From Sedimenticola sp. (GTDB lineage: Bacteria; Pseudomonadota; Gammaproteobacteria; Chromatiales; Chromatiaceae), in assembly GCA_026984055.1 (NCBI GenBank), contig JALSSX010000280.1, forward strand, positions 1 to 32,811: 32,811 nucleotides of DNA, given 5' to 3'. Under the pieces are notes generated by a model. It made no database searches. It had not been told where the DNA came from and saw only the letters and a list, made by a program, of their open reading frames with translations. Below, one piece after another: positions 1-7,263 of this stretch. Every line of letters starts with the position of its first letter. Within the stretch, counting starts at the first letter, position 1. The translations under genes and the position numbers were made by a program.

Positions 1-546
1 CCCTGTGAATACCTGCGTGTGTTCTCGCGCGCGGCGGAGGTCCGCACCCTGGACACGCCGGTCACCGGCAAGGAGGATGTCAATATCGAGGCCATCGAGC
101 CACAAGGTTCCTACGCGGTGCGCATCGTCTTCGACGATGGTCACGACACCAGCATCTACTCCTGGGACACACTCTACGAACTCGGCGAGAAACAGGAAGA
201 GAACTGGCGGGACTACCTGAAACGCCTGGAAGCCATCAGCTACCAGCGCAAGATCACTGGAGACGGGCCAAGACACATCAAACTGCTGTACTTCAACTAT
301 CTGGTGGAGAAACTCGGCAAGGAGGTCGAGGAAGAGCAGATTCCCGAATCGGTCGGCGACGTGGAAAGCCTGCTGAACTGGCTGCGCAAGCGTTACCGCG
401 AACGCGGTTATCTGCTCATCGACGATCGCGTGCGCGTCACCGTGAACAAACAATTCGCCGAACCCTTCACCCGCATCGAGGATGGCGACGAAATCGGCAT
501 CGTGCCGAACTCGCCGAATTCACCATCGCCGGACTCACCTGCATGA
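1..546 (+). CDS. DUF971 domain fused to a MoaD/ThiS-like domain (5' end cut by the window)
   Basis: The reading frame is open from the first base, so the start lies upstream; 181 residues are visible. The opening residues (PCEYLRVFSRAAEVR) and the segment ending near residue 75 (YAVRIVFDDGHDTSIYSWDTL split by short gaps) match the DUF971 / gamma-butyrobetaine-hydroxylase N-terminal-like fold. From about residue 94 (HIKLLYFNYLVEKLG) to 165 (EDGDEIGIVP) the protein reads as a beta-grasp MoaD/ThiS-like domain. MoaD and ThiS carry sulfur on a C-terminal Gly-Gly; here the domain ends in a proline/serine tail (PNSPNSPSPDSPA) with no Gly-Gly, so sulfur-carrier activity is doubtful. DUF971 occurs with iron-sulfur and cofactor proteins, but no function can be assigned here. 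A 50-bp repeat begins seven bases after the stop. Confidence 0.82.
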   Translation, partial: PCEYLRVFSRAAEVRTLDTPVTGKEDVNIEAIEPQGSYAVRIVFDDGHDTSIYSWDTLYELGEKQEENWRDYLKRLEAISYQRKITGDGPRHIKLLYFNYLVEKLGKEVEEEQIPESVGDVESLLNWLRKRYRERGYLLIDDRVRVTVNKQFAEPFTRIEDGDEIGIVPNSPNSPSPDSPA

Positions 547-918
547 TGGGGAAATATCCAAGTCAAGGCACTGGAAATGCGCCGGCATTTTCAGCATTCC
601 CCCACCGACACGTTCACGGCATTTCCGCAGACTGATCACAGGCAACTGACTCCGTACTTTCAAGCGAAGCCTGAACTGAATCCAGACGAGTACCTAAACT
701 GTGATCTCAAGCAGGGTATTCATAGTAGATCACCCGCAAGAACGAAAGAACAGCGACAAAAAAATGTGTGCAGCCATATGAATGAAGATGCTGCAGAACA
801 ACCCTGAAAGGGTTCACAAATATCTCGAACACCCCAACATCCTGTTAATCATGTCCTATCATGATGCCGGGTTAATAATATGACGACGTCAGGTTCATAC
901 ACGAGGTCAAGTTTCTCC
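547..918. other. Gene-free stretch before the lipoprotein operon
   Basis: This stretch is visibly more AT-rich than its neighbours. It holds repeat copy 1 (553-602) and a 6-bp hairpin at 800-814 (AACCCT, loop gaa, AGGGTT). The only open frame (577-807) has no recognisable protein features and no ribosome binding site. I see no convincing sigma-70 promoter for the downstream operon, although one would be expected here. Confidence 0.5.
553..602 (+). repeat. 50-bp dispersed repeat, copy 1
   Basis: About 40 of 50 bases, with one small indel, match 9454-9503 in the same orientation. The shared core CAAGGCACTGGAAATGC is exact. The centre is an imperfect palindrome (GGAAATGC / GCATTTTC) that could fold as a short hairpin. 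It lies just after the stop of the DUF971/MoaD-like gene. Confidence 0.65.
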
Positions 919-2271
919 ATGATCGCAGCCTCCCGCCAAATCCAATCGGTGCTTCCATCACGCTTGCTGTTGGTGTTGATGGTGATCAGCCTGTTACAGG
1001 CCTGCGCCACATCCTCTCCGTTTCATCTGCAAAAATCCCGGCCGTTGACGCCAGCCGAGCTGCTAGCCGACGCCGAGACGGGTTCGACGGACGAGCTCGA
1101 TGCCCGCGTCGCGGTATTACCGCGCGACAAGGCCACACAGATGTTCGGCGCCGACATCGGTTCACGCTGGATCCACGCCCTGTGGGTGGAAATGGACAAC
1201 CGCAGCAACCATCCTCACTGGCTATTGCAACCATCGCTGGACCCAGACTATCTGTCACCAGCCGAGGTCGCCTACCGCTTTCGCGGCGCGCTGAACGATA
1301 TGGATTACGCCACACTGTTGAAGCGCCTGGAGGAACACAGCTTTCGCAACCCGATCCACGGACATGCCAAGCGTGCTGGCTTCATCTTCGTCAGTACCGA
1401 CGCGCTGGATCGCGAAGCCGATATCACGATCATCGGCCGGGACGATGTGCTCGAACTGCCGGTCTATCTGCCACGCCCCGAGATCCTCACCGACGACATG
1501 CCGGATATCCACAGGCGCTACCCGGCCACCGCAATCAAGCATCTGAGCTTGATACAACTGCGCGCCGAACTACTGACGGTCGGCTGCTGCACGACGAATA
1601 AAGCCGCCAACAAGTCCGGCGACCCATTGAACCTCGTCATCATCGCAAAGCCCGATGCATTGCACTTCGCGCTGACCTCGCGCGGCTGGCATCCAGCGGA
1701 GAAGAACTACGCGGGTTCGATCAAGAAGACCATTGCGTCCTTCATACTTGGCCAAAAGTACACCTATTCGCCGGTCAGCCCGCTGTATACCTTCGGTCGC
1801 AAACAGGACATGGCGATGCAGAAGGCGCGCAACTCCATAGACCAGCGCAACCACCTGCGCCTGTGGCTGACCCCATGGTTGGTGAAGGATGCAAACGTCT
1901 GGGTCGGCCAGATCAGCCGTGACATCGGCGTGCGCTTCACCACCAAGACACCAATCTTCGTCACCCACAAGATCGACCCGGATACCGACGAGGCAAGGAA
2001 TTATCTAATCGAGGATCTGTTGCTGTCCGGCCAGGTAGTGCGTTTCGGCTACATCGAAGGACTCGGAGCATCCTCCCGGAAGCACCCGCGTTTCAATCTG
2101 ACCGGCGACCCCTACTTCACCGACGGCCTGCGCGCGGTGCTGTTTCTGGAGCGCGGCAAGCAACCGGCTCGCTCGCATCTATCGAGACGCCAGATTCGCT
2201 TCCTGAACTGGGACCATTCCGAAACATCGCGCGACGCACGACATATCGATCCCACGGCGGTTCACCGTTGA
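919..2271 (+). CDS. Lipoprotein with LssY C-terminal domain
   Basis: The N-terminus is a lipoprotein signal: a hydrophobic run (LLLVLMVISLLQAC) with the lipobox cysteine at residue 29, and no Asp at +2, which favours the outer membrane. About residues 212-410 form an LssY C-terminal domain, recognised from GDPLNLVIIAKPDAL, PVSPLYTFGRKQDMAMQKA, RNHLRLWL, VWVGQISRDIG and THKIDPDTDEARNYL. In longer relatives this domain follows DedA and PAP2-phosphatase membrane domains; here it stands alone as an exported lipoprotein. I chose the ATG at 919 because GAGGT lies 11 bases upstream and the signal peptide then has normal length. An ATG at 880 (13 residues longer) has no ribosome binding site. The stop overlaps the TTG start of the hydrolase gene, so translational coupling is likely. 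The biochemical role of LssY_C is unknown to me. Confidence 0.85.
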   Translation: MIAASRQIQSVLPSRLLLVLMVISLLQACATSSPFHLQKSRPLTPAELLADAETGSTDELDARVAVLPRDKATQMFGADIGSRWIHALWVEMDNRSNHPHWLLQPSLDPDYLSPAEVAYRFRGALNDMDYATLLKRLEEHSFRNPIHGHAKRAGFIFVSTDALDREADITIIGRDDVLELPVYLPRPEILTDDMPDIHRRYPATAIKHLSLIQLRAELLTVGCCTTNKAANKSGDPLNLVIIAKPDALHFALTSRGWHPAEKNYAGSIKKTIASFILGQKYTYSPVSPLYTFGRKQDMAMQKARNSIDQRNHLRLWLTPWLVKDANVWVGQISRDIGVRFTTKTPIFVTHKIDPDTDEARNYLIEDLLLSGQVVRFGYIEGLGASSRKHPRFNLTGDPYFTDGLRAVLFLERGKQPARSHLSRRQIRFLNWDHSETSRDARHIDPTAVHR

Positions 2272-3035
2272 ATTGCCATCACATCGCCACATGGCTGCTC
2301 GGTGGCTTGCTCGCGACGCTGCCGGCGGGTTTGTTCGCGCGATCTGGCGTCGCCGATCCGCCGGTCTCCGCGAAGACGCCCGAAACCGTCGTGCTACTGC
2401 ACGGGCTGGGTCGCGCCTCTGACGCAATGGACTCTATCGCCAAGCGACTGCGCAAGGCCGGCTACGAGGTCATCGGCATCGACTACCCCTCGCGCAAACT
2501 GCCGGAGAACGCACTGCTCGCACTGATTCGCCACCGAGTGATCAGCTGTTGCGCCTACAAGCGCCGGGTACATTTCGTCGGCCACTCGCTCGGCGGACTA
2601 CTGATTCGCGGCCTGCTGGAAAGCCGACCCCTGAACAACCTCGGACGCGTCGTGCTGCTGGGCACGCCAAATCACGGCAGCGAACTGGCGGACAGACTGA
2701 AGGCCGCCGACCTGGAGTGGGTGAACGTCATCGCTGGACCGACGGCACTGCGCCTCGGCACCGACGCCAACAGCTTTCCGAATCGCCTGAAGGCGCCCTA
2801 CTACGAAATTGGCGTAATCGCCGGCAACCGCAGCTTGAACCCGATCGGTTCCTGGCTGATCCCTGGTCCGGACGACGGCATGGTATCCATCGCCAGTACC
2901 CGACTGACGGGCATGAGCGACTTCCTGATCGCGCCGGCGGATCACATTCTGATGCGCTACAGTAAGCGCATCGCCTCGGCTATCATCCACTTCCTGCGAC
3001 ACGGACGCTTTCCGCTGGAGGACGGCTCACAATGA
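2268..3035 (+). CDS. Exported alpha/beta hydrolase (lipase/esterase-like)
   Basis: This is a 255-residue serine hydrolase. A signal-peptide-like hydrophobic N-terminus (residues 6-24) precedes the fold. The oxyanion-region motif VVLLHGLGR is at 41-49. The nucleophile elbow GHSLGG puts the serine at 107. LGTPNHGSELAD (131-142) is typical of lipases acting on acyl esters. The acid is Asp202 or Asp203 in GPDDGMVS, and the catalytic histidine is probably His226 in PADHILM. The start is TTG, overlapping the stop of the preceding gene by four bases; the next in-frame ATG falls after the HG motif and would remove part of the fold. The gene overlaps the phospholipase-D-type gene by ATGA. The context points to envelope lipids as substrate, but no substrate can be read from the sequence. 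Confidence 0.85.
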   Translation: MNCHHIATWLLGGLLATLPAGLFARSGVADPPVSAKTPETVVLLHGLGRASDAMDSIAKRLRKAGYEVIGIDYPSRKLPENALLALIRHRVISCCAYKRRVHFVGHSLGGLLIRGLLESRPLNNLGRVVLLGTPNHGSELADRLKAADLEWVNVIAGPTALRLGTDANSFPNRLKAPYYEIGVIAGNRSLNPIGSWLIPGPDDGMVSIASTRLTGMSDFLIAPADHILMRYSKRIASAIIHFLRHGRFPLEDGSQ

Positions 3036-4570
3036 AGCGCTTCATCAGACTGTCGATCATACTGTTACTGCTGACCGGCTGCTCGACGCCGACGGTCAAA
3101 AATGCCGACACACGCGCCTGGATACCCGGTTCATCAGTATTCGGCCCGCCGAAGGATTTCATCGGCAGCCCGCTTCCCGACATCGGTCGCAATGGCCTGT
3201 TTCCGACGCGCGTCAGCCGCATCGCCATCCTGTCGAATGGCGATGTTTCCTTCACCGCGCGCATACAATCGCTGGAGAAAGCAGATACCTCCATTCGTAT
3301 CCAGGCGTTGATCTTCAATGGCGACGAAGCCGGACTGGCGATCGCCGACCTGTTGAAGCGCAAGAAACTCCAGGGGCTGGATGTGCGCGTCATCGTCGAC
3401 GCCTTCTCCAACCCATCGTTGCAGACGCAGCGACTCTACTTCGATCTGAAACAGTGGGGCATCGAAGTTGAAGGCTATGAAGCCATGCTCCTACAGTGGA
3501 TCAACGAAGTGCCAATCCCAAAGCTGATGCCACACTACGACCCGAATCGCCTGGACAAGCGCTTCCATGAAAAGATGTGGATCATCGACGGCGAGACCGA
3601 TCACGGCGTCGCCATCACCGGTGGGCTGAACGTCGGCAACGAATATTTCCGCATCGATCCGCAAACGCCCCACGGCTACTGGCGCGATCAGGATGTCATC
3701 GTCAAGGGTGGCGTGATAAAAGACATGGTCGCCGCCTTCGATCGAAATTTTCACTACTTCACCGACATCAAGAAAAGCCGTGGCGTCCTGAACACCAATC
3801 TGTATTGGAAGGTAACCCGCGCGGTATTGGACAAGACCGGCCACGTCCGATTCCATTTCAATACCGACCCACGCCTCGTCGAACGGGTAAAGGCACTCGC
3901 GCGAAACAAACTGAAGTTGGATTTCCATCCCGCCCGCTCACGCTTCTTCCAAAGTCGCCCACGCTTTCAGGAACACACGATCGAGCAAGCCTACCTGCAA
4001 CTGATCACCGCCGCGAAACGGGAGATCCTGATCGCCAACGCTTACTTCGTGCCAAGCCGCGCCATCATGGACGCCCTGATGAATGCCACCCGCCGCTGCG
4101 TTGCCATCTCGCTGATCAGTAACAGCCCAGAAACCAACGACCTACCCGAGATCACCATGGTCGGGCGCGGCTACTACAAAACCCTGCTCGCGGTAAACCG
4201 CGAGCCGCGCGTGCGCCAATGCAGACATCGGCGCGCCGGCCTGCATATCCACGAATGGCTGGGACGGCTACGTAACGAAAGCACCCAGCGCGAAGGCACC
4301 ATGCACAGTAAATACGCCGTGTTCGACCGCCGCACCAGCCTGGTCGGCTCCTACAACCTCGACCCGCGTAGCGCCAGACTAAACAGCGAAAGCGCGCTGG
4401 TATTCGAAAGCCCGATACTCGCCCGCCAGCTCGCTGACCTATTCGAGTACAACGACCTGCCGAGAAGCGACCCCGTCACCCTGGACGAAGCCGAGTATTT
4501 CACTCATCCCGACGAGATCATCTATCGGCTGCGCAAATCCTTTGGCGAACTATTCGAGCAGCAGCTTTAA
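3032..4570 (+). CDS. Phospholipase D-family lipoprotein (cardiolipin synthase-like)
   Basis: A lipobox (LLLLTGC) puts the lipidated cysteine at residue 17, with Ser at +2, which favours the outer membrane. Two complete HKD motifs are present: H179-x-K181-x4-D186 (HEKMWIID) followed by GGLN, and H425-x-K427-x4-D432 (HSKYAVFD) followed by GSYNLDPRS. Two intact motifs in one 512-residue chain imply an active enzyme that makes or breaks phosphodiester bonds in phospholipids, as in phospholipase D and ClsC-type cardiolipin synthases. Unlike classical cardiolipin synthase A it has a lipoprotein anchor in place of N-terminal membrane helices. GGAGG lies 10 bases before the ATG, which overlaps the hydrolase stop as ATGA. 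Transfer versus hydrolysis cannot be decided from sequence. Confidence 0.9.
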   Translation: MKRFIRLSIILLLLTGCSTPTVKNADTRAWIPGSSVFGPPKDFIGSPLPDIGRNGLFPTRVSRIAILSNGDVSFTARIQSLEKADTSIRIQALIFNGDEAGLAIADLLKRKKLQGLDVRVIVDAFSNPSLQTQRLYFDLKQWGIEVEGYEAMLLQWINEVPIPKLMPHYDPNRLDKRFHEKMWIIDGETDHGVAITGGLNVGNEYFRIDPQTPHGYWRDQDVIVKGGVIKDMVAAFDRNFHYFTDIKKSRGVLNTNLYWKVTRAVLDKTGHVRFHFNTDPRLVERVKALARNKLKLDFHPARSRFFQSRPRFQEHTIEQAYLQLITAAKREILIANAYFVPSRAIMDALMNATRRCVAISLISNSPETNDLPEITMVGRGYYKTLLAVNREPRVRQCRHRRAGLHIHEWLGRLRNESTQREGTMHSKYAVFDRRTSLVGSYNLDPRSARLNSESALVFESPILARQLADLFEYNDLPRSDPVTLDEAEYFTHPDEIIYRLRKSFGELFEQQL

Positions 4571-4610
4571 CCCGGATTTCTCACCCGTTCACTACTGCGA
4601 CCGCCCAATG

Positions 4611-4716
4611 CGATTTCCCGGTTCCTTCATTTTCAATGACTTGCCGTCATCGAAAATGGCGGTACATCCCTGTACCGCACACAGACCATTGAAAAATGCC
4701 ATTTTTCAATGGTCTG
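4611..4716 (+). repeat. Composite hairpin-chain repeat, copy A
   Basis: About 90% identical by eye to the reverse complement of 18194-18300, and partly shared with 14460-14491. It contains consecutive hairpins. CATTTTCAATGAC pairs with GTCATCGAAAATG (12 of 13). GCGGTACA pairs with TGTACCGC around tccc. CAGACCATTGAAAAATG at 4682-4698 pairs perfectly over 17 bp with 4700-4716. The leading CCGGTTCC lacks the partner arm found in the other copies, so the left end looks truncated. It sits between two convergent genes and could also end their transcripts. Confidence 0.85.
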
Positions 4717-4737
4717 CTAACTTTCATGAAGGGATAC

Positions 4738-4770
4738 AGCCATGGCCAACCAAACGTCGAATCTTGGCGA
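4738..4770 (+). repeat. GCCATGGCC-type short motif, copy 1
   Basis: The motif reads AGCCATGGCCAACCAAACGT followed by CGAATCTTGGCGA. It matches the reverse complement of 23570-23601 at 25 of 31 positions and that of 29238-29263 at 20 of the first 22. All copies are intergenic. Confidence 0.55.
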
Positions 4771-4803
4771 GATGATTCATAGCACCACCTTCAGGTCGAT
4801 TGC

Positions 4804-5280
4804 TCAGTTCATCGCCGCCTTGATGAAGCACCGTTGATCGTCACTGACCGCACCGGCCATGACTTCGGCGACGTTACCACCGAACATCGAACCCAACAGG
4901 CTGGCGTTCATCGCGCCGATGTAGGTTTTGCCATCGCCCTTCCGATAGACCGAAATCGTACACGGCATCATCACCGAGACGATCTTGCTGGCATCATCCT
5001 TGAGAATATTAAAGGCATGATTAGCTTGGCACAGATTGACCAACATCACCGGCGGCAGGTCACCGCCACCATGCTTCTTGATGGATTTGTGCAACGGCTT
5101 GATGCTCGCTACCACCCAGCCCTTGGCCAACGCAGCGGCCTTGAGCTTTTCGACCGTCTGCTCCACGCTGTTGGGACTCTGATACTCCTTCAGCATCATG
5201 CCCGGCGCCATTTTCCAGCCAACGATGCCCAACAAGGCCGCGCCGACGATCAGGCCCACGATAAAGGATCCCAGTTTCAT
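4804..5280 (-). CDS. DUF302 family protein with N-terminal membrane anchor
   Basis: The 158-residue protein starts with one membrane segment or uncleaved signal (LGSFIVGLIVGAALLGIVGW, residues 3-22). A DUF302 domain follows, recognised by KAAALAKGWVVASI, PVMLVNLCQANHAFNIL, MMPCTISVYRKGDGKTYIG and MNASLLGSMFGG. The domain would lie on the periplasmic side. DUF302 proteins are small alpha/beta proteins of unknown biochemical role. I chose the ATG at 5280 because GGAGG lies nine bases before it; the ATG at 5286 would be only three bases from that site. It is transcribed alone, convergent with the phospholipase-D-type gene. Confidence 0.85.
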   Translation of the reverse strand: MKLGSFIVGLIVGAALLGIVGWKMAPGMMLKEYQSPNSVEQTVEKLKAAALAKGWVVASIKPLHKSIKKHGGGDLPPVMLVNLCQANHAFNILKDDASKIVSVMMPCTISVYRKGDGKTYIGAMNASLLGSMFGGNVAEVMAGAVSDDQRCFIKAAMN

Positions 5281-5360
5281 CTTCATTCTCCTCCGGTGAA
5301 ATGGCGAGATTGCCACTCTTATTTTCATTTTGTATCAATAACGCCACAGTTGAGCATGAC

Positions 5361-5389
5361 CTAATATCGGAAACTTTAATGGGGATCAA
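5361..5389 (-). promoter_or_regulatory. Possible promoter of the DUF302 gene
   Basis: On the minus strand TTGATC is followed after about 17 bases by TATTAG, roughly 80 bases before the gene start. Each hexamer is a partial match to the sigma-70 consensus, so this is only a candidate. Confidence 0.25.
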
Positions 5390-5533
5390 GGCGGATGGAT
5401 AGTTCGCGGGAAATTGACATAGCGCAAGAAAAGTCACAAAAATCCGGATACCGCCGACGGAAAAAGCAAGACATATCTGCTGGGCCGAGGATTTCATGCG
5501 ATTTGAGGCAACAGCCCTGCACCGGGAAGGTGC

Positions 5534-6337
5534 TCAACGATGTCGGGGATCCCATGCATCCCGCAATCTGTCACCGACGATATTCACCGCCAACACCACG
5601 ATAAAGATCGCCAGCCCCGGTGCGGCGACCAAGTGCGGCGCAACCAGCATATAACGCGCACCATCGCGAATCATGCTGCCCCAGGAGGCATCGGGTGGTT
5701 GCATGCCGAGTCCGAGAAAAGACAGACCGGCCTCGGCGACGACCACGCTGGCGACGCCAAAGGTAGCCTCGACCAATAGGGGCGCCGCGGCCAATGGCAG
5801 CAGATGGCGCAGGACGATGACGCCTTCGCCGACGCCCAATGCCTTTGCGGCCAGCACATGTTCGCTGGTCTTCAGTGATAGAATCTGCGCCCGCGCGAGT
5901 CGCGCATAACCCACCCAGCCGACCACCGACAGAGCGATCACCAGGTTGTTCAGCCCCGGCCCGAGAATGCTCGCCAGCGCAATCGCCAGCAAGATACCCG
6001 GAAAGGCCATCAACAGATCGACAAGGAGACTCAGCAGGCGATCCAGCCAGCCACCACGCCACGCCGCCATGGCGCCGAGCAGACTGCCGAGTATCGCGCT
6101 GATCAGGATTACACTGAAGGCGACATGGAACGCAGTGCCCGCACCGGCGATCAGGCGCGCCGCCACCGGTCGGCCAAGCGCATCGGCGCCGAACCAGTCA
6201 GCCGCACCAGGCGGCCGCAGAATCGCTTGCAGATCGATCTGGTTTGGATCGATCGCCAGTCGCGCGCCGAATAGCGCCAGAAACGCCCAGACCGCCAGAA
6301 TCAGCCACGGCCAGGCCCGCCAGCCGAAGTGATTCAT
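5534..6337 (-). CDS. Opp/Dpp-type peptide ABC transporter permease (OppC/DppC-like)
   Basis: A 267-residue inner-membrane permease with about six hydrophobic segments. The N-terminal soluble loop has the family pattern DWFGADALGRPVAARLIAGA (residues 47-66). The EAA loop that contacts the ATPase is at 161-182 (VLAAKALGVGEGVIVLRHLLP). AEAGLSFLGLGMQPPDASWG (201-220) and the C-terminal GDRLRDAWDPR are typical of OppC/DppC. The start at 6337 overlaps the stop of the OppB-like gene as ATGA. It is the last gene of the nhaA operon. No binding-protein or ATPase gene is adjacent, so the transporter must borrow an ATPase encoded elsewhere, possibly the fused one at 29998-31992. Confidence 0.92.
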   Translation of the reverse strand: MNHFGWRAWPWLILAVWAFLALFGARLAIDPNQIDLQAILRPPGAADWFGADALGRPVAARLIAGAGTAFHVAFSVILISAILGSLLGAMAAWRGGWLDRLLSLLVDLLMAFPGILLAIALASILGPGLNNLVIALSVVGWVGYARLARAQILSLKTSEHVLAAKALGVGEGVIVLRHLLPLAAAPLLVEATFGVASVVVAEAGLSFLGLGMQPPDASWGSMIRDGARYMLVAPHLVAAPGLAIFIVVLAVNIVGDRLRDAWDPRHR

Positions 6338-7263
6338 TCGGAAGACCCGAGACGAATGCGTGGATCGACCCAGGCATAGGCAAGATCGGTGACCAGATTC
6401 ACCAGCACATAGCTCAAGCTGATCAACAGCACGCAACCCTGCACGATCGGATAGTCGCGCTTCTGGATGGATTCGATCATCAGCGAACCGATACCGGGCC
6501 AGGAGAAAACCGTCTCGGTCACCACCGCGCCGCCGAGCAAGGCACCAAGTTGCAGGCCGATCAGAGTCAACACCGGCAGCCAGGCGTTGCGCAATGCATG
6601 CCGCCAGATCACCGCGCGCGGCCCTAGCCCCTTGGCTCGGGCGGTACGGATATAGTCTTCGCGCAACACTTCGAGCAGACTGCCGCGCACCATGCGCGCG
6701 GTGATTGCGGCCATGCCACTACCCAGCGTCAGCGCCGGTAACAGCAGGCTGGAAAAGCCCATGCGACCACTGACCGGGGTCCAGCCCAGCCATAGCGAGA
6801 ATACCAGGATCAACAAGGGTCCCAACAAGAAGTTTGGCACCGATACACCGATCAGCGAGAAGGTCATCGCGGTGGCATCCCGCGCCCGGCCGTGATGCAA
6901 CGCGGCGCTGATGCCCAGTGGAATCGCCAGCAGGATGGCAAACAGCAGTGCCGCCAACGTCAATTCCACCGTGGCCGGCAGGCGCTCGACAAGCAGCTCG
7001 GCGACAGCGCGACCACTGTGAATGGATGTGCCCAGCTCGCCGCGTGCCAAACCGCCGAGATAGGCGCCAAATTGGACTGGCAACGGCCGGTCCAGCCCAA
7101 GGCGCGCGCGCAATGCTTCGCGATCCGCCGCCTGGGCATGCTCACCGAGCATCACCTCGATCGGATCACCTGGGATCAGGTGGATCAGCAGAAACACCAG
7201 GCAGGATGCGCCGAACATCACCAGCAGCAGATGTCCGAAGCGCCGCGCAAACCAGCCAATCAT
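6334..7263 (-). CDS. Opp/Dpp-type peptide ABC transporter permease (OppB/DppB-like)
   Basis: The 309-residue permease begins with the family signature FLLIHLIPGDPIEVMLG and the LGLDRPLPVQFGAYL segment. It has about six membrane helices and an EAA loop near 210-235 (EDYIRTARAKGLGPRAVIWR). It ends DLAYAWVDPRIRLG as OppB/DppB proteins do. It would form a heterodimer with the OppC-like protein encoded next. Its ATG shares one base with the stop of the YkuD-domain gene (TGATG), and its stop overlaps the next start, so the three proteins are probably made in fixed proportion. The substrate is inferred from context to be a cell-wall peptide. Confidence 0.92.
   Translation of the reverse strand: MIGWFARRFGHLLLVMFGASCLVFLLIHLIPGDPIEVMLGEHAQAADREALRARLGLDRPLPVQFGAYLGGLARGELGTSIHSGRAVAELLVERLPATVELTLAALLFAILLAIPLGISAALHHGRARDATAMTFSLIGVSVPNFLLGPLLILVFSLWLGWTPVSGRMGFSSLLLPALTLGSGMAAITARMVRGSLLEVLREDYIRTARAKGLGPRAVIWRHALRNAWLPVLTLIGLQLGALLGGAVVTETVFSWPGIGSLMIESIQKRDYPIVQGCVLLISLSYVLVNLVTDLAYAWVDPRIRLGSSE

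Noticed and set aside
577-807. 76-residue open frame after the DUF971/MoaD-like gene
   Set aside because: It starts inside repeat copy 1, has no ribosome binding site, and its composition (many His, Gln, Arg, no hydrophobic pattern) does not look like a folded protein.
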